Part shown: piece by piece, positions 1 through 8,719 of the stretch
Position numbering within the stretch: position 1 is the first letter of the stretch
Layout of the letters: each line of letters opens with the position of its first letter
NCBI GenBank assembly: GCA_964385465.1
Contig: CAYLPJ010000010.1
Location: 60,108 to 124,107 of the forward strand
Length of the DNA stretch: 64,000 bases
Source of the DNA: CAYLPJ01 sp964385465
GTDB lineage: Bacteria > Planctomycetota > Phycisphaerae > SM23-33
Direction of reading: 5' to 3'
Position numbers and translations under genes: made by a program
Notes under the pieces: generated by a model
Database searches by the model: none
What the model was told of the DNA's origin: nothing
Seen by the model: the letters and a program-made list of their open reading frames with translations, nothing else

Positions 1-722
1 CGGGCGTCGTAGACCAGCGGGGCGTTGCACCGCGCCGGCGGCTCGACCTCCAGCTCCAGCCGCCGCCACGTGTCGGATGTGACGTCGAACGTCCACGTGT
101 GCGGCCGACCGTCGGGCGCGTCGATGCCCCCGCCGCCGAACAGCACGGCGCGGCGATTGACGGGGTCATAGCAGAGGCTGGCCCAGACGAGCCCGGCCGG
201 GGGCTGGTTGGGGTCGGTGCGGGGCAGCAGTTCCTTCCACGTTCGCCCGGCGGGGTCGTAGGCGAACGTCATCGAGCCGACGTGGAACAGCAGTCGGCTG
301 TTGTGGTCGTCCCAGCAGACCTGGTGGAAGGACGAGTTTGGCCGGGGCATGCGGACGCCGTCGCGCTGGTACCACTCGCCGTCGGGGGCGCAGATGTTCC
401 AGTCCGGCCAGGTCTTGTACTTGCCGGCCCACTTCTCGGCCATGGCGGGGGGGATGGCGTCGATCCAGCGGTTCTCGCCCGGGAGGAAGTGCTGGGTCTC
501 GTGGGCTCGGATGGGCTTGCTGTGGGTCCGCGTGCCCCAGGAGACGACGGCCCCGGCGGTCGGCGCGTAGACGACCGAGCTGTAGAAGTGCCCGCCGACG
601 TCGTCTTCGGCGACGAGGACGAACTCCCCGGCGGGCGTTTCCGCGGCGGAGGCGGCCGGGACCGCGATGGACGCGGCAAGCCACCCCGCAAGCACCATTC
701 CCCGCGCCGTCGGTCCGGACAT
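1..722 (-). CDS. Secreted kelch-like repeat protein, C-terminus missing
   Basis: An open frame of 240 codons runs off the left edge of the window, so the C-terminus is missing. The start at 722 is supported by GAAGGAG about seven bases upstream. The first ~26 residues form a clear Sec signal peptide with a hydrophobic core and a cleavage site near ASA-AE, so the product is exported. Further on, the segments RLLFHVGSMTFAYDP and RAVLFGGGGIDAPDG, each followed by W and a hydrophobic strand, look like kelch or galactose-oxidase-type beta-propeller blades. The specific ligand or reaction cannot be read. It diverges from the secreted protein starting at 879 with about 156 bases between them. The other long open frames in this stretch are arginine-rich shadows of this gene. 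Confidence 0.75.
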   Translation of the reverse strand, partial: MSGPTARGMVLAGWLAASIAVPAASAAETPAGEFVLVAEDDVGGHFYSSVVYAPTAGAVVSWGTRTHSKPIRAHETQHFLPGENRWIDAIPPAMAEKWAGKYKTWPDWNICAPDGEWYQRDGVRMPRPNSSFHQVCWDDHNSRLLFHVGSMTFAYDPAGRTWKELLPRTDPNQPPAGLVWASLCYDPVNRRAVLFGGGGIDAPDGRPHTWTFDVTSDTWRRLELEVEPPARCNAPLVYDA

Positions 723-878
723 GCCAGGCTCCTTCAGAAATGGGTCCCTTTCTGGAACCCCGGCCGCGACAGGCCGGGCCGCCAACCGATGCTCCGGCGA
801 GGTCGTCGTTCAACTGACGGGCCCTTGGCGGTATGCTGTCAGTCAGTCGCGTGTCTTCGCAAGTCCAAAGGAATGCCC

Positions 879-2456
879 ATGAAGCACGACGCCCTCACGA
901 CCGCCACCGCGCTGTGCCTGCTGGCCGCTGCCGCGTCCGCCCAGACGCCGCGGGAGCTGCTGGCCGGCGAGCAGCCCGGGGGCGAACCGCCGGCGAAGAT
1001 CACCCCCGCCGCATACCTCGAGGGCCTGCCCAAGCCCGCCTTCGCCGCCGGGCACCGCCTGCCTCCGCTGACCCGCTACGGCTGGACGCTGCCCTTCGAG
1101 GCTCGCGTCGAGCTGGCCGAGAGCTGGGGATACTGCCTGGAGTTCGGAGGCTACACCACGCGAAAGGTCGTCCGGCGGCTTGAGGACCCCGAGAGCGTCG
1201 AGTCGCGCCTGGTCGCGCTGGCCGCCAAGGACCCCGAGACGTACAGGCTCAGCGTGATCTGCGCCCGCGACCTTCCGAAGATCGTCCCGCCCACCACGTG
1301 GTGCCGCACCGCCGACGGGGCGTACATTACCGGCAAGGGCGATGTCTGGGAGCCCACGCATACGGGCACGCCGGGGCGGAAGGTCTGGAGCCCCGAGGCG
1401 CCCAACTCCGTGTTCGTCCGTGCCGGGCTGCTGCGGTCCGGGCCCATCGCGGCCGTGCGGGCGAAGTGCCCCATCGCCATCGTCCTCAACGGCGGGGAGT
1501 ACGCGTTGAGCGTACCCGGGCATCACGCGATGGCCTGGGGCAGGGATCCGCGCGTCCTGGCGGCGAAGGGGGAGCGGTCCTGGTACGCCTACGCCAGCGA
1601 GCAGAAGGCCCGGCAGGAGCTGTTGATCTCGGAGGTCGTCCGTCGCGCCGTGCCCGACCGTCGGCTGTACATCTACTACACCTGCGGCGGGGGCACGCAC
1701 CGGAACCGCTACGGCGGGTGGAAGGCGTGGGCCCGCGGCTACGAGTGGATGGAGCCGGTCAGCGACCTTCCCAGCAACGAGGCCTACTACAAGCACTTCA
1801 ACTCCGGCTGGACCGGCGGGCAGGACCTTCTGACCATGGCCCTCAACGCCAAGGGCTTCGAGATCCTGGCGGGCCGGCCCTGGTCATACAACTGGCTTTG
1901 CGCGGGCTGGCCGCGAGGCAAAGGCCCCCGGGCCGGGCTGGGCGACATCGCGCTGTACATGGGCTTCCTGAAGTGCTACTACACCGCCGGAATGATCGGG
2001 GGCAACGCCGGCTATTACGCCTATCCCGAGGGCGGATTCAAGGCCGAGTTCCCGCCGGATCAGCCGCCGCACTGGCTGCGGCAGATGGTCGCCTTCGCCC
2101 GCGTCCACGCCCTGTTCTCGCACCTGGAGAGCTACCTCTGGGACGGAGAACTGCTGCCCGGCCCCGACCGCCACCGCTGGAGCAGGGGCCGGCCAGCCTA
2201 CGAGCTGCCCACCGGCGAGAAGGGCGTCCGCTGCCTCGCCCGCCGCCGCGTCAACGCCAGCGACTGGCTCATCACCGCCTGGGCCGCCGACGGCATCGGC
2301 CGGGAAGTGACCGTGCACGTTCCCGGCCTCGGCCGCGTGCGGCTCGACGCCCGGCCGTGCGGCACGGTCTACACGGCCCGGCCGGCGGCCGGGGGCAAGC
2401 CGAAGCTCACCCTCGCCGATCCCGACGGCCTCCGTCCGACGAAGGAGGTTCGATGA
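879..2456 (+). CDS. Secreted protein of unknown function, possibly glycoside-hydrolase-like
   Basis: This 525-residue protein starts at ATG 879, with AAAGGA six bases upstream; an in-frame ATG at 873 is possible. The open frame extends back to 99, but only from 879 does the N-terminus look real: a short basic start, the core ALCLLAAAASA and then Q-T-P. The mature part is rich in Trp, Tyr and Gly (for example YYTCGGGTHRNRYGGW and RPWSYNWLCAGWPRG). It ends in a beta-rich stretch near residues 455-510 resembling the C-terminal sandwich that often follows a TIM-barrel glycoside hydrolase. I do not recognise the family, so the catalytic reading is an inference. Its stop overlaps the next gene's start as ATGA, implying translational coupling with a secreted beta-helix protein and a shared extracellular, probably polysaccharide-related, role. 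Confidence 0.7.
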   Translation: MKHDALTTATALCLLAAAASAQTPRELLAGEQPGGEPPAKITPAAYLEGLPKPAFAAGHRLPPLTRYGWTLPFEARVELAESWGYCLEFGGYTTRKVVRRLEDPESVESRLVALAAKDPETYRLSVICARDLPKIVPPTTWCRTADGAYITGKGDVWEPTHTGTPGRKVWSPEAPNSVFVRAGLLRSGPIAAVRAKCPIAIVLNGGEYALSVPGHHAMAWGRDPRVLAAKGERSWYAYASEQKARQELLISEVVRRAVPDRRLYIYYTCGGGTHRNRYGGWKAWARGYEWMEPVSDLPSNEAYYKHFNSGWTGGQDLLTMALNAKGFEILAGRPWSYNWLCAGWPRGKGPRAGLGDIALYMGFLKCYYTAGMIGGNAGYYAYPEGGFKAEFPPDQPPHWLRQMVAFARVHALFSHLESYLWDGELLPGPDRHRWSRGRPAYELPTGEKGVRCLARRRVNASDWLITAWAADGIGREVTVHVPGLGRVRLDARPCGTVYTARPAAGGKPKLTLADPDGLRPTKEVR

Positions 2457-4465
2457 TGTGTACATCGGTGATCGTGGCGACGGCGGCTTGCTGTTTGGCC
2501 GCTTCGGAGGCGCCGGGATGGAAGCCCGTCGCACAGCATGAGGCGGAGCGTCCGCGCATCGCGGCGGCCGGGGAACGGCGGGGCGAGGATGGGGCGGTGG
2601 CCGTTGCGTTTGCGAAGACGTCGGGCTGGTCGCTGGCGGTGTTCGACCTCCGGCCGGTTCGCGGTCGCCTCGACGGCGCGGCGGCGGTGGTGTTCCACGT
2701 CAAGGCCGCCGGCGAGGAAGACGTGGGGGCCAGGCTGCGGGTCTCGTACAAGCGGACCGACGGCAAGCGGACGTGGGTGAGCCCCTGGCCGGCGCTGTCG
2801 GCCGAGTGGCGCCCCGTGTTCGTGCCGGTCGTCGGCGAGGCCGACGCCGCCGACTGCGTCACGCTTGCCCCGGCGGGCAAGGGCGGCGGGGTGCACCTGC
2901 TGATCGCCGGGCCGGGCTTCCGCCGGCCGACGACGGTCGCCGACCTGGGCACCTGGCCTCACGCGCCGCTGACGATCGCCCGCGACGAGCCGACCCCGCC
3001 GATCGATCGGCCCTGGCGGGAGCCGAACGTTCCCGAGCTGCCCACGGCCGAGGCGCTGCGCACCGTCACCGTCCGCGGGCGGACGTTCGAGATCACGGGG
3101 GTTCACCCCGACGCCAACGGCGCGCCCGGCCTGGCGCTGCACGAGCCCGGCGACCGGGCGCTGTACTTCACCGGCACGGGGGGCGGGGGGCTTCGCAGCG
3201 GCGAGCGGCTGATCGTCGAGGACTGCACGTTCGTGCTGGACTTCCGCGAGGGGGACTTCGCCAGGTGGGACGCCCGGCGGTGCGCGGTCTTCGTGCAGGG
3301 CTACCGGGAGGTGCTCGTCCGGCGGTGCCGGTTCGTCAGCCGGGGCGGGCGGGACGACCCCGCGCGGAAGACCAACGCGTCGGTGACCTGCTACGACTGC
3401 CTCCGCGTGCAGATCGAGGACTGCTCGTTCGCCGGCAAGACCAACTGGATGCGGGGGCACGTGACGGTCTTCTGTTGCGGGCCGACGCGGGTGCGGCGCG
3501 TCGAGGTCTCCGGCATCCCCGACGAGGCCGGGGGCGTCTGCGGCGGCGGGGTCTGGATCGCCAACGGGCTGGGCGAGGGCAAGATCGGCACGCTGCATGC
3601 CGACGAGCCCGAACTGATGCTCTACCCGTCCGGCCCGGCCGTCATCGAGGACTGCCACATCCGCGACCAGCGGGGGCGGCACAATGCCGACGGCATCTAC
3701 ATCCAGAGCATCCACAACTACGTGATCCGCAACTGCAAGGTAAGCGACTGGGGCAAGGATGCGCTGGTGGACGTGGGGTTCCGCGACACGTCGGTGCGCC
3801 GCTGGCGGGGCCGGCGGCTGCGGAACCACGGGTCGATGGGCCTGATCGAGCATTGCGAGTTCGCCGGCGGGTTCCTGAAGGACTCGGTGGGCGCCGGCGG
3901 CGGGCTGATCTTCCGGGGCAACCTGCTGCGCAACTGCTGGCTGATGCCGTACATCTTCGACGGCGGCGGGTGGTGGGTGGTGGGCAACGCGTTCGTCGAG
4001 CAGTCCGTGCCCGTGCTGTCGGGCTTCGACGGCGCGACCGGCGGCTGGGGGCCGGTGATGTTCGCCAACGGATCGAGGGCGTTCGTGTACGGCAACCTCG
4101 TCCGCACGTCGGCCGAACGCCCGCCGGCGGCGCTGTACGTGGCCAACAAGCACCCCGATACGCCGCTGACCGAACACGTCGTCGCCGACTGGAACGCCTA
4201 CGATCTCGCCGGCGAGCCGAGGTATTTCGCTCGCGATGTCGCGGCCGGCAAGACCTGGCCGGACTTCGCCGCCTGGCGCCAATCGACCTGCCGGGACAGA
4301 CACAGCGTCGCCGCCGACGCCATCCCCCCGGCCTTCCGCGCCGCCGGGGCCATCCCGCTGCCCGGCGGCCTGACGTTCCGGCCCGGCCCCATCAAGCCGG
4401 GCCTGACCGGCCCCGTCGGCCCGCGCGACCTGCCCGAACGGCAGGGAGATCTTGGAATGCGGTGA
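2453..4465 (+). CDS. Secreted right-handed parallel beta-helix protein
   Basis: The frame gives 670 residues from ATG 2453. A second ATG at 2456 sits at a better distance (seven bases) from AAGGAGG and may be the true start. A signal peptide (TSVIVATAACCLAASEA) marks export. Residues ~30-200 are a beta-rich N-terminal domain. Residues ~240-580 show repeated short strands with inward Cys, Asn and Val: IVEDCTFVLDF, VLVRRCRFVSRGG, VQIEDCSFAG, VIEDCHIRDQ and YVIRNCKVSDWG. This pattern is typical of right-handed parallel beta-helices in polysaccharide lyases, pectinases and related binding proteins. No catalytic site can be assigned. Coupling to the upstream secreted gene by an ATGA overlap suggests both act on the same extracellular substrate. 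Confidence 0.8.
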   Translation: MMCTSVIVATAACCLAASEAPGWKPVAQHEAERPRIAAAGERRGEDGAVAVAFAKTSGWSLAVFDLRPVRGRLDGAAAVVFHVKAAGEEDVGARLRVSYKRTDGKRTWVSPWPALSAEWRPVFVPVVGEADAADCVTLAPAGKGGGVHLLIAGPGFRRPTTVADLGTWPHAPLTIARDEPTPPIDRPWREPNVPELPTAEALRTVTVRGRTFEITGVHPDANGAPGLALHEPGDRALYFTGTGGGGLRSGERLIVEDCTFVLDFREGDFARWDARRCAVFVQGYREVLVRRCRFVSRGGRDDPARKTNASVTCYDCLRVQIEDCSFAGKTNWMRGHVTVFCCGPTRVRRVEVSGIPDEAGGVCGGGVWIANGLGEGKIGTLHADEPELMLYPSGPAVIEDCHIRDQRGRHNADGIYIQSIHNYVIRNCKVSDWGKDALVDVGFRDTSVRRWRGRRLRNHGSMGLIEHCEFAGGFLKDSVGAGGGLIFRGNLLRNCWLMPYIFDGGGWWVVGNAFVEQSVPVLSGFDGATGGWGPVMFANGSRAFVYGNLVRTSAERPPAALYVANKHPDTPLTEHVVADWNAYDLAGEPRYFARDVAAGKTWPDFAAWRQSTCRDRHSVAADAIPPAFRAAGAIPLPGGLTFRPGPIKPGLTGPVGPRDLPERQGDLGMR

Positions 4466-4506
4466 CGGGGTCCCGGCTTCGGGTCCACGCCGGCGCGGCA
4501 GCCTGT

Positions 4507-4874
4507 CTAGCTTGAACTACCGTCTTGCCACGAACGGATCGCCGTCCGCAATGCGGTCGCCAAAGCCGGCAGGTCCTGCTGAACCGTCTGCCAGACACGG
4601 TCTCGTTGATGCCCCGGTAGACGTGGACGAGAATGTTGCGCATCTTGATGATCTCCGGCCACGGTATGTCCGGTATGCGCTGCCTGCACCCGGGCGTGGT
4701 CCGCGAGGCGGCTTCGCCGATGACCTCGATGCATTGTTACAAAACTCGCAGCAGCATCCGATCGTCGTCAAGGTCCTGCCGCCTGCACGCATCTGCGAAA
4801 CGGATTGCGTCCTCCGCGGCTTCGAGCATGTGTCGCAGACGGTCAAGGTCATCGGGGCCGCGCTCAAGCGGCAT
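4507..4874 (-). pseudogene. Broken hepT toxin gene (HEPN-type RNase of the HepT/MntA system)
   Basis: Read from ATG 4874, this encodes a HepT-like start (an MLEAAEDAIRF helix) up to codon 45, then an in-frame TAA at 4737-4739. The same frame continues with typical HepT sequence: QCIEVIGEAA, then PDIPWPEIIKMRNILVH with the HEPN RNase core, then VYRGINE. The last part, VWQTVQQDLPALATALRTAI, is in a different frame, ending at TAG 4507-4509, so a frameshift lies near 4607-4613. Both lesions hit a gene otherwise recognisable from end to end. The start overlaps the end of the antitoxin gene by 11 bases, the usual arrangement. Family knowledge: HepT is an RNase toxin inactivated by MntA-mediated AMPylation. 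Here the toxin looks dead unless these are sequencing errors. Confidence 0.75.
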
Positions 4875-5166
4875 AGTGCACCTCGGCCTCGGCGAGGACG
4901 CGGCGGCGGACGGTGTCGGAGAGGTCGGCCGGGGTGCGGAGGTCGACGGCGCGGCCGAGGATAGCCTCCAATTCCAGGGCGATTCGGGCGAAGCCGATCC
5001 AACCGGGCGCCCGGCCGGGGGCGAACTCGACCAGGACGTCGACGTCGCTGTCGGGACCGAAGTCGTCCCGGAGGATCGAGCCGAACAGGCGCAGCGATCG
5101 AATGCCGTGGTCCCGACAGAAGCCGGCGACCCGCTCGTCGTCGATGTGGATGCCGTGATGGTCCAT
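4864..5166 (-). CDS. mntA: MntA-type minimal nucleotidyltransferase antitoxin
   Basis: This 100-residue protein starts at ATG 5166; an in-frame ATG at 5175 adds three residues. It has the full minimal nucleotidyltransferase signature: G29-S30 followed by R33, then D41-x-D43 in DSDVDVLVEF, and a third acidic residue, D75, in AVDLRT. In HepT/MntA systems this enzyme transfers AMP groups onto a tyrosine of HepT and so neutralises the toxin. The partner directly downstream overlaps by 11 bases but carries a nonsense codon and a frameshift, so this intact antitoxin appears orphaned. It is on the opposite strand to, and divergent from, the SGNH gene at 5332. The family is confident; current function is uncertain. 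Confidence 0.85.
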   Translation of the reverse strand: MDHHGIHIDDERVAGFCRDHGIRSLRLFGSILRDDFGPDSDVDVLVEFAPGRAPGWIGFARIALELEAILGRAVDLRTPADLSDTVRRRVLAEAEVHYAA

Positions 5167-5331
5167 GGCCCGCATTGTACCGCGCCGGTCCCGACGGAAA
5201 AGGGCCCGCGCCCGGCGTTGGTCCGGACGCGGCGGGTTCGGCGGGGCCCGGCGTAGCATCGCGATTGCCCGGCCGGGGGCGGGGGGATATGCTGACCGGC
5301 GGACGAAGGAACCCCTTTGGGAGACGATGCG

Positions 5332-7440
5332 ATGCGACGACGCGAAGCGCCGGCGGCGGTGTGCGTTCTGCTGGCACTGACGATCCCGCCCGCGACGGCG
5401 CCGGCGGCCGAGCCGGAGCCGGTGCGGATCCACTACTTCGGCAACAGCCTCACGGACGTGCTGCGGTACGATGCCTTCCAGAAGCTCGCCGGCCAGGCCG
5501 GGCATCCGGTGGCGTGGAAGCGGGAGATGGCCCCCGGCGTGCCGGTCTGCTGGCACTGGCAGCAACGGCCGCGGTGGGAGAAGAAGCTCACCGAGCAGCG
5601 GTGGGACGTCGTCACGCTCCAGCCGTTCCAGAACTTCGAGGTCGAGTACCGGGCCTGCGAGCGGTTCGCCCGGTTCCTCGAGGAGCACCAGCCGGACTGC
5701 CAGCTCTACATCTACGCCCAGTGGCAGGGGCGGAAGAGCGGGCACTGGCTGGCGGACTTCCTGGCCACCGAGCCGGTCGTCCCCGCCGACCCGGACCGCG
5801 GCTGGGCCGCCACCTGCCGCAAGAAGACCGGGCCGAAGTTCCACCTGGAGAACGTCGCCGCCGACGTCAAGAAGGCCGGCATGCCCGCGCTCGTCGAGCG
5901 GAGCCTGAAGACCCAGTACGAACTGACCGTTCGCGGCTTGCGGGCTCGCGTCGGCATGAAGAAGCCGGTCAAACTCATTCCCGCCGGGCACGTGCTGGAA
6001 CTGCTGGACAGCAAGATGCGGGCCGGGCTCGTTCCCGGCTACCGCTCGCCGTACGGGCTGTACACCGACGGCATCCATTTCAACAACGTCGGCTCGTACG
6101 TGGTGGCCTGCACGTTCTACGCGACGATCTTCGGCGCCGGTCCCGTCGGCCTGCCCGTCGGCGAGTACGCACCCGACCCGCGCCACCACAGCATGCACTA
6201 CCCGCTGCCCGACGAGCTGGCGAGGGTCATCCAGGAGACCGTCTGGCAGGTCGTGGCCACGCACCCGCTGACCGGCGTGACCGCCGACGAGACGGTCGAG
6301 GTCGCCACCGCCTCGCTGGACCCGGCCGTGGCGGGCGAGCCGTACCGCTTCCAGCTCTACCACGCTTTCGGCAAGGCACCGCACGTGTGGACGGTGGCCG
6401 ACGGCGACCTCCCGGCCGGTCTGGAGCTCGACGCCGGGGGGCTGCTTCACGGCACGCCGACGGGCGGGGCGGGGAAGCGGCAGATCGGCTTCGCCGTCAA
6501 GGACGCCGCCGGGACGGTGGCCAGGCGCGAGCTGGCCCTGACGGTCGAGCCGGACACGGCGCCGCAGATCGTCACCGCCTCTGAGCTGCCCGGGCGCAGG
6601 CTGGGGGAGTTCTTCCGCCTGAAGCTCCGCGCCAGGGGCGGCAACGGGGCGATGCAGTGGTCGACGGCCAAGCGCCGCGGCTTTCTTCCGCCGGGGCTGA
6701 TGCTGCACCCCGACGGCACGCTGACCGGCTCGCCGGGCCGGCAGGGCCGCCACGAGTTCGAGCTGAAGGTCACCGACGCCGACCGCGGCCGGGCGGAGAG
6801 CGACACGCGGACGTTCGCGATCGAGGTCGCCCCGCCGGGGGAGGGGGTCTTCCGCGCCCGGTACATCGACCCCAAGAAGCACAAGGTCGAGGCCGACGGT
6901 GTGCTCGACGAGCCGTTCTGGAAGCTCGACACGCCCATCGAGAAGCGCGTCGTCGGCGAGCGGACCGACGTGAAGGCGACGTTCGACATCGTCCACCGCG
7001 GCGGGGACTTCTACGTGGCCGTCAAGGTCATCGACCCCGACCGCCACACGAAGCGGGACGACCTGCCCGACGGCGACTCGGTGGAGGTCTTCGTGGACGT
7101 GCTGAACAACCGCGAGGCCGTGTACAACTTCGACGACCGCCGCGTCGTCGTCGCGCCGATCAAGGGCCACTACCGCCCGCTGGTGATCGCCCCGATGACC
7201 TTCGGGCATAGGGGCAAGGTGGTCCAGACCGAGGACGGCTACACCGCGGAGTTCTGGTTCAGCGCCTGGGCGCTGGGCATGCGCAACCGCAACTTCCCGA
7301 CGGTCATCGGCCTGGACATCGCCGTCAACGACGATGACGACGGCGACGGACGCGACAGCCAGGTCGTCTGGCAGGGTACGGCCGAGAATGCGACCCGCCC
7401 CAACGCGTACGGCACGGTGATCCTGGAGGCCGCGGAATAG
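5332..7440 (+). CDS. Secreted SGNH-like hydrolase with Ig-like domains and a CBM9-like C-terminus
   Basis: This 702-residue protein has a signal peptide of about 26 residues. ATG 5332 is preferred because it puts RRRE directly before the hydrophobic core and follows GGGAG; a TTG at 5317 with AAGGA upstream is an alternative. Residues ~32-300 are SGNH/GDSL-like: YFGNSLTD carries the candidate nucleophile S39 near the N-terminus and TDGIHFNN supplies the Asp/His pair near 246-249. Two putative Ig-type domains follow (about 320-405 and 410-500), with the typical segments LPAGLELDAGG and LPPGLMLHPDGTLTG. The last ~190 residues, with VEADGVLDEPFWKLDTP and SVEVFVDVLNN, resemble family 9 carbohydrate-binding modules. 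The likely role is extracellular ester hydrolysis on a polysaccharide; substrate unknown. Confidence 0.8.
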   Translation: MRRREAPAAVCVLLALTIPPATAPAAEPEPVRIHYFGNSLTDVLRYDAFQKLAGQAGHPVAWKREMAPGVPVCWHWQQRPRWEKKLTEQRWDVVTLQPFQNFEVEYRACERFARFLEEHQPDCQLYIYAQWQGRKSGHWLADFLATEPVVPADPDRGWAATCRKKTGPKFHLENVAADVKKAGMPALVERSLKTQYELTVRGLRARVGMKKPVKLIPAGHVLELLDSKMRAGLVPGYRSPYGLYTDGIHFNNVGSYVVACTFYATIFGAGPVGLPVGEYAPDPRHHSMHYPLPDELARVIQETVWQVVATHPLTGVTADETVEVATASLDPAVAGEPYRFQLYHAFGKAPHVWTVADGDLPAGLELDAGGLLHGTPTGGAGKRQIGFAVKDAAGTVARRELALTVEPDTAPQIVTASELPGRRLGEFFRLKLRARGGNGAMQWSTAKRRGFLPPGLMLHPDGTLTGSPGRQGRHEFELKVTDADRGRAESDTRTFAIEVAPPGEGVFRARYIDPKKHKVEADGVLDEPFWKLDTPIEKRVVGERTDVKATFDIVHRGGDFYVAVKVIDPDRHTKRDDLPDGDSVEVFVDVLNNREAVYNFDDRRVVVAPIKGHYRPLVIAPMTFGHRGKVVQTEDGYTAEFWFSAWALGMRNRNFPTVIGLDIAVNDDDDGDGRDSQVVWQGTAENATRPNAYGTVILEAAE

Positions 7441-7727
7441 ACCGCGGCCCTCGCCCGGTGCCCGGAGGCCGGTAGTCGGTGGCCGGTGGCAGAAAGGAGC
7501 GTCGGCTGTCGGCGATGGTGGCCCCGCCGGGGCCGGTCCACGCGGCGGGTCGCCTCGCGGCGGCCGTATGGCGATTGCCACCCCGGCCAATTGAGCGATG
7601 TGGTGGAGACTGTCGGACCAGGACAGTTCCCGGCATGTGCTCTGTCGGCGAAGCGAACGTTCTTCGCCGCCACGAGCGACGGCGCGGGGGCGTGCGCGGT
7701 TCGGGTTCGAGGTCTCTTTGGGGCGGT
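7441..7727. other. Intergenic stretch between convergent genes, no gene seen
   Basis: These 287 bases separate the SGNH gene (plus) from the PEP-CTERM gene (minus). Open frames here are short, lack a plausible ribosome site and have composition typical of GC-rich shadows. The only structure noticed is a weak 6-bp inverted repeat, ACTGTC/GACAGT, near 7609-7630, which is not a convincing terminator. Confidence 0.5.
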
Positions 7728-8465
7728 TCAGCGGCGTCGGCGGCGGAGGGCGGCCAGGGCGGCGGGGGCGGCCAGCAGGAGCATCGACGGCTCGGGCAGG
7801 ACGTCGGCGCCCTCGAGGCGGAAGTTGTCGAAGGTCACGCTCGTGTCGTCGTTGGAGCCGAGGTTGTTCTGGAGCGTGAAGTCGATCCTGGCACAGTCGG
7901 CGGCCGTGTGGGTCATCGAATGGACGAGCTGGCCGTCGAGCCGGGCCTCGATGACGCTGCCGGTCCGGCGGATCAGTAGCGTCCCGGAGGTGGCTTCGGT
8001 CTGAAAGCCGGAGTGAAGCGTACCGGTCCAGACGTGCACGTTGTCCACGCCGTTGTCGTTGTCGCGGACGTTGAAGAAGATCTCGTTGTCGGCGTAGACG
8101 GTGTGCAGTTCCACCTGGTCCAGGCCCGGGCCGGGGAGCACGGCGTCGGAGAAGTCCACCTGCACGGCGAAGTCGCCGGTGATCGCATCGCCCGTCCGCG
8201 CCAGCGCCCCGACGTTCAGCGTCAGCCCGATCAGGTTCATGCCCGCCCCGGCCGTGCCGACCTTCGCGAACCGGATGTCCCCCTGGCTGTCGTCGGCGGT
8301 GTAGACCGCTGTGCCGCTGCCGGACTCGGTATACTCGGTGACCGACCAGTATGCCGGGTCGATCCCGCCGTCGAAGTCATCCTCGAACACGTCTGCCGCG
8401 GCCGGGGCGGCCAGGGCCGCGACCAGGGCCGCACTCACCAGGAGCTCTCTTCGCATTGCCCACAT
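7728..8465 (-). CDS. PEP-CTERM sorting domain protein
   Basis: This 245-residue secreted protein starts at ATG 8465, with AAAGGAG seven bases upstream. The signal peptide (RRELLVSAALVAALAAPAAA) is followed by DVFEDDFDGGIDPAYW, a lead-in often seen before concanavalin-like beta-sandwich domains. The body has alternating strands and no catalytic motif. The last ~20 residues form a textbook PEP-CTERM signal: PEPSMLLLAAPAALA and then a run of arginines. In other bacteria this signal is cut by an exosortase and the protein is released to, or anchored in, the envelope or extracellular matrix. No exosortase is present in this window, so the processing enzyme must lie elsewhere. The ligand is unknown. 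Confidence 0.85.
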   Translation of the reverse strand: MWAMRRELLVSAALVAALAAPAAADVFEDDFDGGIDPAYWSVTEYTESGSGTAVYTADDSQGDIRFAKVGTAGAGMNLIGLTLNVGALARTGDAITGDFAVQVDFSDAVLPGPGLDQVELHTVYADNEIFFNVRDNDNGVDNVHVWTGTLHSGFQTEATSGTLLIRRTGSVIEARLDGQLVHSMTHTAADCARIDFTLQNNLGSNDDTSVTFDNFRLEGADVLPEPSMLLLAAPAALAALRRRRR

Positions 8466-8649
8466 GGATGGTCTCCTTTGCGTGACGTCCCAGACCGTGC
8501 CGCGTGCGGCGCGATGGCGCACGATGCTGGCGGGGTAGAGAGGCGAACGGCCCTCGATCTGCCCTCGCTGGCGGCGTCGGCGGCCCGGCCGACACGCCGT
8601 CAGATTCCTCCGCTCGGGCAGTACGACGCAAACCCGAGTGTACAGGCGG

Positions 8650-8678
8650 ATTATACCGCAGCACCGCCCCGGCGCCCA
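8650..8678 (-). promoter_or_regulatory. Candidate promoter for the PEP-CTERM gene
   Basis: On the minus strand a perfect TATAAT (8650-8655) lies about 185 bases before the PEP-CTERM start codon. The hexamer 17 bases upstream (TGGGCG) is a poor -35 box, so an activator may be needed or the match may be chance. Confidence 0.35.
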
Positions 8679-8719
8679 GCAGATTCGCCCTGACAGGCTT
8701 CATGCGTCATGCGGCGATG

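Noticed and set aside
7479..8004. Plus-strand open frames over 7479-8004 as a small gene between the SGNH and PEP-CTERM genes
   Set aside because: They lie mostly antisense to the PEP-CTERM gene, lack ribosome sites and have shadow composition.
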